A stretch of DNA of 16,350 bases from Acidiferrobacterales bacterium (GTDB lineage: Bacteria > Pseudomonadota > Gammaproteobacteria > Acidiferrobacterales > Sulfurifustaceae). The stretch covers positions 1 through 16,350 of the forward strand of contig WGFP01000045.1 of NCBI GenBank assembly GCA_015492195.1, written 5' to 3'. Under the pieces are notes generated by a model. That model ran no database searches and was not told the DNA's origin. It saw nothing but the letters and a program-made list of their open reading frames with translations. This document shows positions 15,233-16,350 of this stretch, in pieces (position 1 is the stretch's first letter; each line of letters begins with the position of its first letter). Made by a program: the position numbers and the translations under genes.

Positions 15233-15239
15233 CTCCTCC
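15233..15239 (-). promoter_or_regulatory. Strong ribosome-binding site fixing the lipoprotein start
   Basis: On the minus strand this reads GGAGGAG, eight bases before the ATG at 15224. It is the best Shine-Dalgarno in the window. It rules out the longer upstream reading of the frame and suggests high expression. Confidence 0.85.
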
Positions 15240-15267
15240 AGAGGGATATTTATCGGCTTTTTTGGGC

Positions 15268-15296
15268 AGACTAAAGCACAAAATCGCCAGCGTCAA
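15268..15296 (-). promoter_or_regulatory. Possible lipoprotein promoter
   Basis: On the minus strand TTGACG (15296-15291) matches the -35 consensus at five of six positions. A poor -10 follows, either TTTAGT after 15 bases or TAGTCT after 17. The -35 lies in the loop of the inverted repeat at 15276-15320, and the -10 falls at the outer edge of its left arm. Confidence 0.4.
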
Positions 15297-15320
15297 CCCC
15301 GTTTTTAAGGCGATTTGTGC
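15276..15320. repeat. Inverted repeat in the xseA-side/guaB intergenic region
   Basis: The arms gcacaaaatcgcc (15276-15288) and ggcgatttgtgc (15309-15320) are complementary over 12 pairs with one bulged A, around a 20-base loop. On the + strand the right arm is followed by CTTTTT (15321-15326), so it could act as a terminator in that direction. It also overlaps the lipoprotein promoter candidate, so it could be an operator. Confidence 0.6.
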
Positions 15321-15344
15321 CTTTTTCCGCCTTGTGGCGCCTAG

Positions 15345-15373
15345 TTTACCATCCCGGAGAGCTTCCGTATAAT
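15345..15373 (+). promoter_or_regulatory. guaB promoter, with -10 box almost touching the start codon
   Basis: TTTACC (15345-15350), exactly 17 bases, then the perfect consensus TATAAT (15368-15373). Only five bases separate the -10 from the guaB ATG at 15379, so transcription should begin at or next to the A of the start codon. Confidence 0.7.
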
Positions 15374-15378
15374 ATGGC

Positions 15379-16350
15379 ATGCGGATTCTTCAGGAAGCAC
15401 TGACGTTTGATGATGTCCTGCTGGTTCCTGCGCATTCGACCGTCCTGCCCAAGGACGTGGACCTCAAAACCCCCCTTACACGCGCCATTACCCTGAATAT
15501 TCCCCTGCTTTCGGCCGCCATGGACACGGTCACGGAGGCGCGCGCCGCCATTTGCCTGGCTCAGGAGGGCGGGATGGGGATCATTCACAAGAATATGACC
15601 CCGAAACGCCAGGCCGAAGAGGTGCGCAAGGTCAAAAAATTCGAAAGCGGTATCATCAGCAACCCCATCACCGTGTCCCCGGAGACCACCGTCCGGGAGG
15701 TGCTGCAGCTCACCCGTTCCCATGGGATCTCCGGGGTGCCGGTGACCCGGGGCGCCGGTCTGGTCGGGATTGTCACCAGCCGTGATCTGCGTTTCGAGAC
15801 CCGCTATGACGAGCCGGTCAGCCACGTCATGACCCCCAAGGACAGGCTGGTGACGGTCAAGGAAGGCGCCTCGCGCGAAGAAATCCAGAAACTGCTGCAC
15901 CAGCACCGGATCGAAAAGGTTTTGGTGGTGGACGACGCGTTCGGCCTGAAGGGACTGATCACGGTGAAGGATATCCAGAAATCCACCGAATACCCCCGGT
16001 CCGTCAAGGATGATAAGGGGCGCTTGCGGGCCGGAGCGGCCGTCGGCGTCGGTCGGGGCACGGAAGAGCGCATCGAAGGGCTGATTGATGCCGAGGTGGA
16101 CGTCATTGTCGTGGATACCGCTCACGGCCACTCGCAAGGCGTGCTCGAACGGGTGCGCTGGGTCAAGAAACACTATCCGGATACGCAGGTCATCGGCGGT
16201 AATATCGCGACGGCGGAGGCCGCCAAGGCGCTGGCGAAGGCCGGCGCCGACGCCGTCAAGGTCGGCATCGGGCCGGGGTCGATCTGCACCACGCGCATGG
16301 TCGCGGGCGTGGGCATGCCGCAACTCACGGCGATCATCAATGTCGTTGAG
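15379..16350 (+). CDS. guaB: IMP dehydrogenase, N-terminal part (3' end outside window)
   Basis: GuaB oxidises IMP to XMP with NAD+, the committed step of guanine nucleotide synthesis. The 324 residues present begin MRILQEALTFDDVLLVPAHS, the standard N-terminus. They include LSAAMDTVTEARAAICLAQE and GGMGIIHKNM, a CBS-domain pair (about residues 95-205) that senses nucleotides, and VVDTAHGHSQGV. The catalytic cysteine loop GPGSICTTRM has Cys303 (codon 16285-16287). The frame continues past the right edge; about 160 residues are missing. It is divergent from the lipoprotein gene and xseA, as xseA and guaB are in E. coli. No Shine-Dalgarno lies in range (GGAGAG at 15355-15360 is 18 bases away), which together with the promoter position suggests a leaderless mRNA. 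Confidence 0.97.
   Translation, partial: MRILQEALTFDDVLLVPAHSTVLPKDVDLKTPLTRAITLNIPLLSAAMDTVTEARAAICLAQEGGMGIIHKNMTPKRQAEEVRKVKKFESGIISNPITVSPETTVREVLQLTRSHGISGVPVTRGAGLVGIVTSRDLRFETRYDEPVSHVMTPKDRLVTVKEGASREEIQKLLHQHRIEKVLVVDDAFGLKGLITVKDIQKSTEYPRSVKDDKGRLRAGAAVGVGRGTEERIEGLIDAEVDVIVVDTAHGHSQGVLERVRWVKKHYPDTQVIGGNIATAEAAKALAKAGADAVKVGIGPGSICTTRMVAGVGMPQLTAIINVVE

Noticed and set aside
15346..16323. Long minus-strand open frame (325 codons) opposite guaB
   Set aside because: It lies wholly antisense to the well-conserved guaB coding sequence, has no family features and arises from the GC-rich codon pattern of guaB.

Overview
The window looks like chromosomal DNA of a free-living gammaproteobacterium with a mid-50s percent GC content by eye. 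Gene order points the same way: ndk-rlmN-pilW-rodZ-hisS-yfgM-bamB-der, followed by xseA and guaB on opposite strands, is the arrangement found around hisS and guaB in many Gammaproteobacteria. The SUF genes and a small lipoprotein resembling the SoxXA-binding (SoxK-like) family hint at a sulfur-oxidising lineage of the Chromatiales/Thiotrichales kind. That taxonomic refinement is inference only.

Region by region (+ strand unless stated). Positions 2-1906 are the 3' end of an iron-sulfur assembly operon: the C-terminal half of SufS, SufU, a SufT-like DUF59 protein and a small Rieske ferredoxin. After a 272-base gap come ndk (2179-2610), rlmN (2623-3738), the pilus lipoprotein gene pilW/pilF (3735-4511) and rodZ (4514-5539). 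ispG, which usually follows rodZ here, is absent; a 150-base gap leads straight to hisS (5690-6958). Then come yfgM (6985-7623), bamB (7620-8765) and der (8829-10232). An AT-rich stretch (about 10230-10320) precedes a 723-residue transmembrane Ser/Thr kinase fused to a seven-bladed WD40 propeller (10420-12591), which is the accessory gene of the window. On the minus strand are an M23/LytM-type peptidase (12637-13485), xseA (13475-14851) and a small basic lipoprotein (14916-15224), with a perfect 18-bp-stem terminator between the last two. guaB starts at 15379 and runs off the right edge.

How the genes work together: the SUF proteins mobilise cysteine sulfur and build Fe-S clusters, which RlmN and many other enzymes need. 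Ndk and GuaB supply nucleotides. HisS, RlmN and Der serve translation and ribosome assembly. RodZ, PilW, YfgM, BamB and the M23 peptidase act in the cell envelope. The kinase-WD40 protein has no obvious phosphatase or substrate gene beside it, so its role is open.

The main non-routine observations are the kinase-WD40 insertion (non-RD catalytic loop, basic linker, a possible 11-codon leader ORF coupled by ATGA), a guaB promoter whose -10 box lies five bases from the start codon (candidate leaderless mRNA), a terminator almost abutting xseA, an inverted repeat over the lipoprotein promoter, the missing ispG, and TTG starts on three core genes. I found no tRNA, rRNA, CRISPR array, transposase, prophage or known riboswitch.
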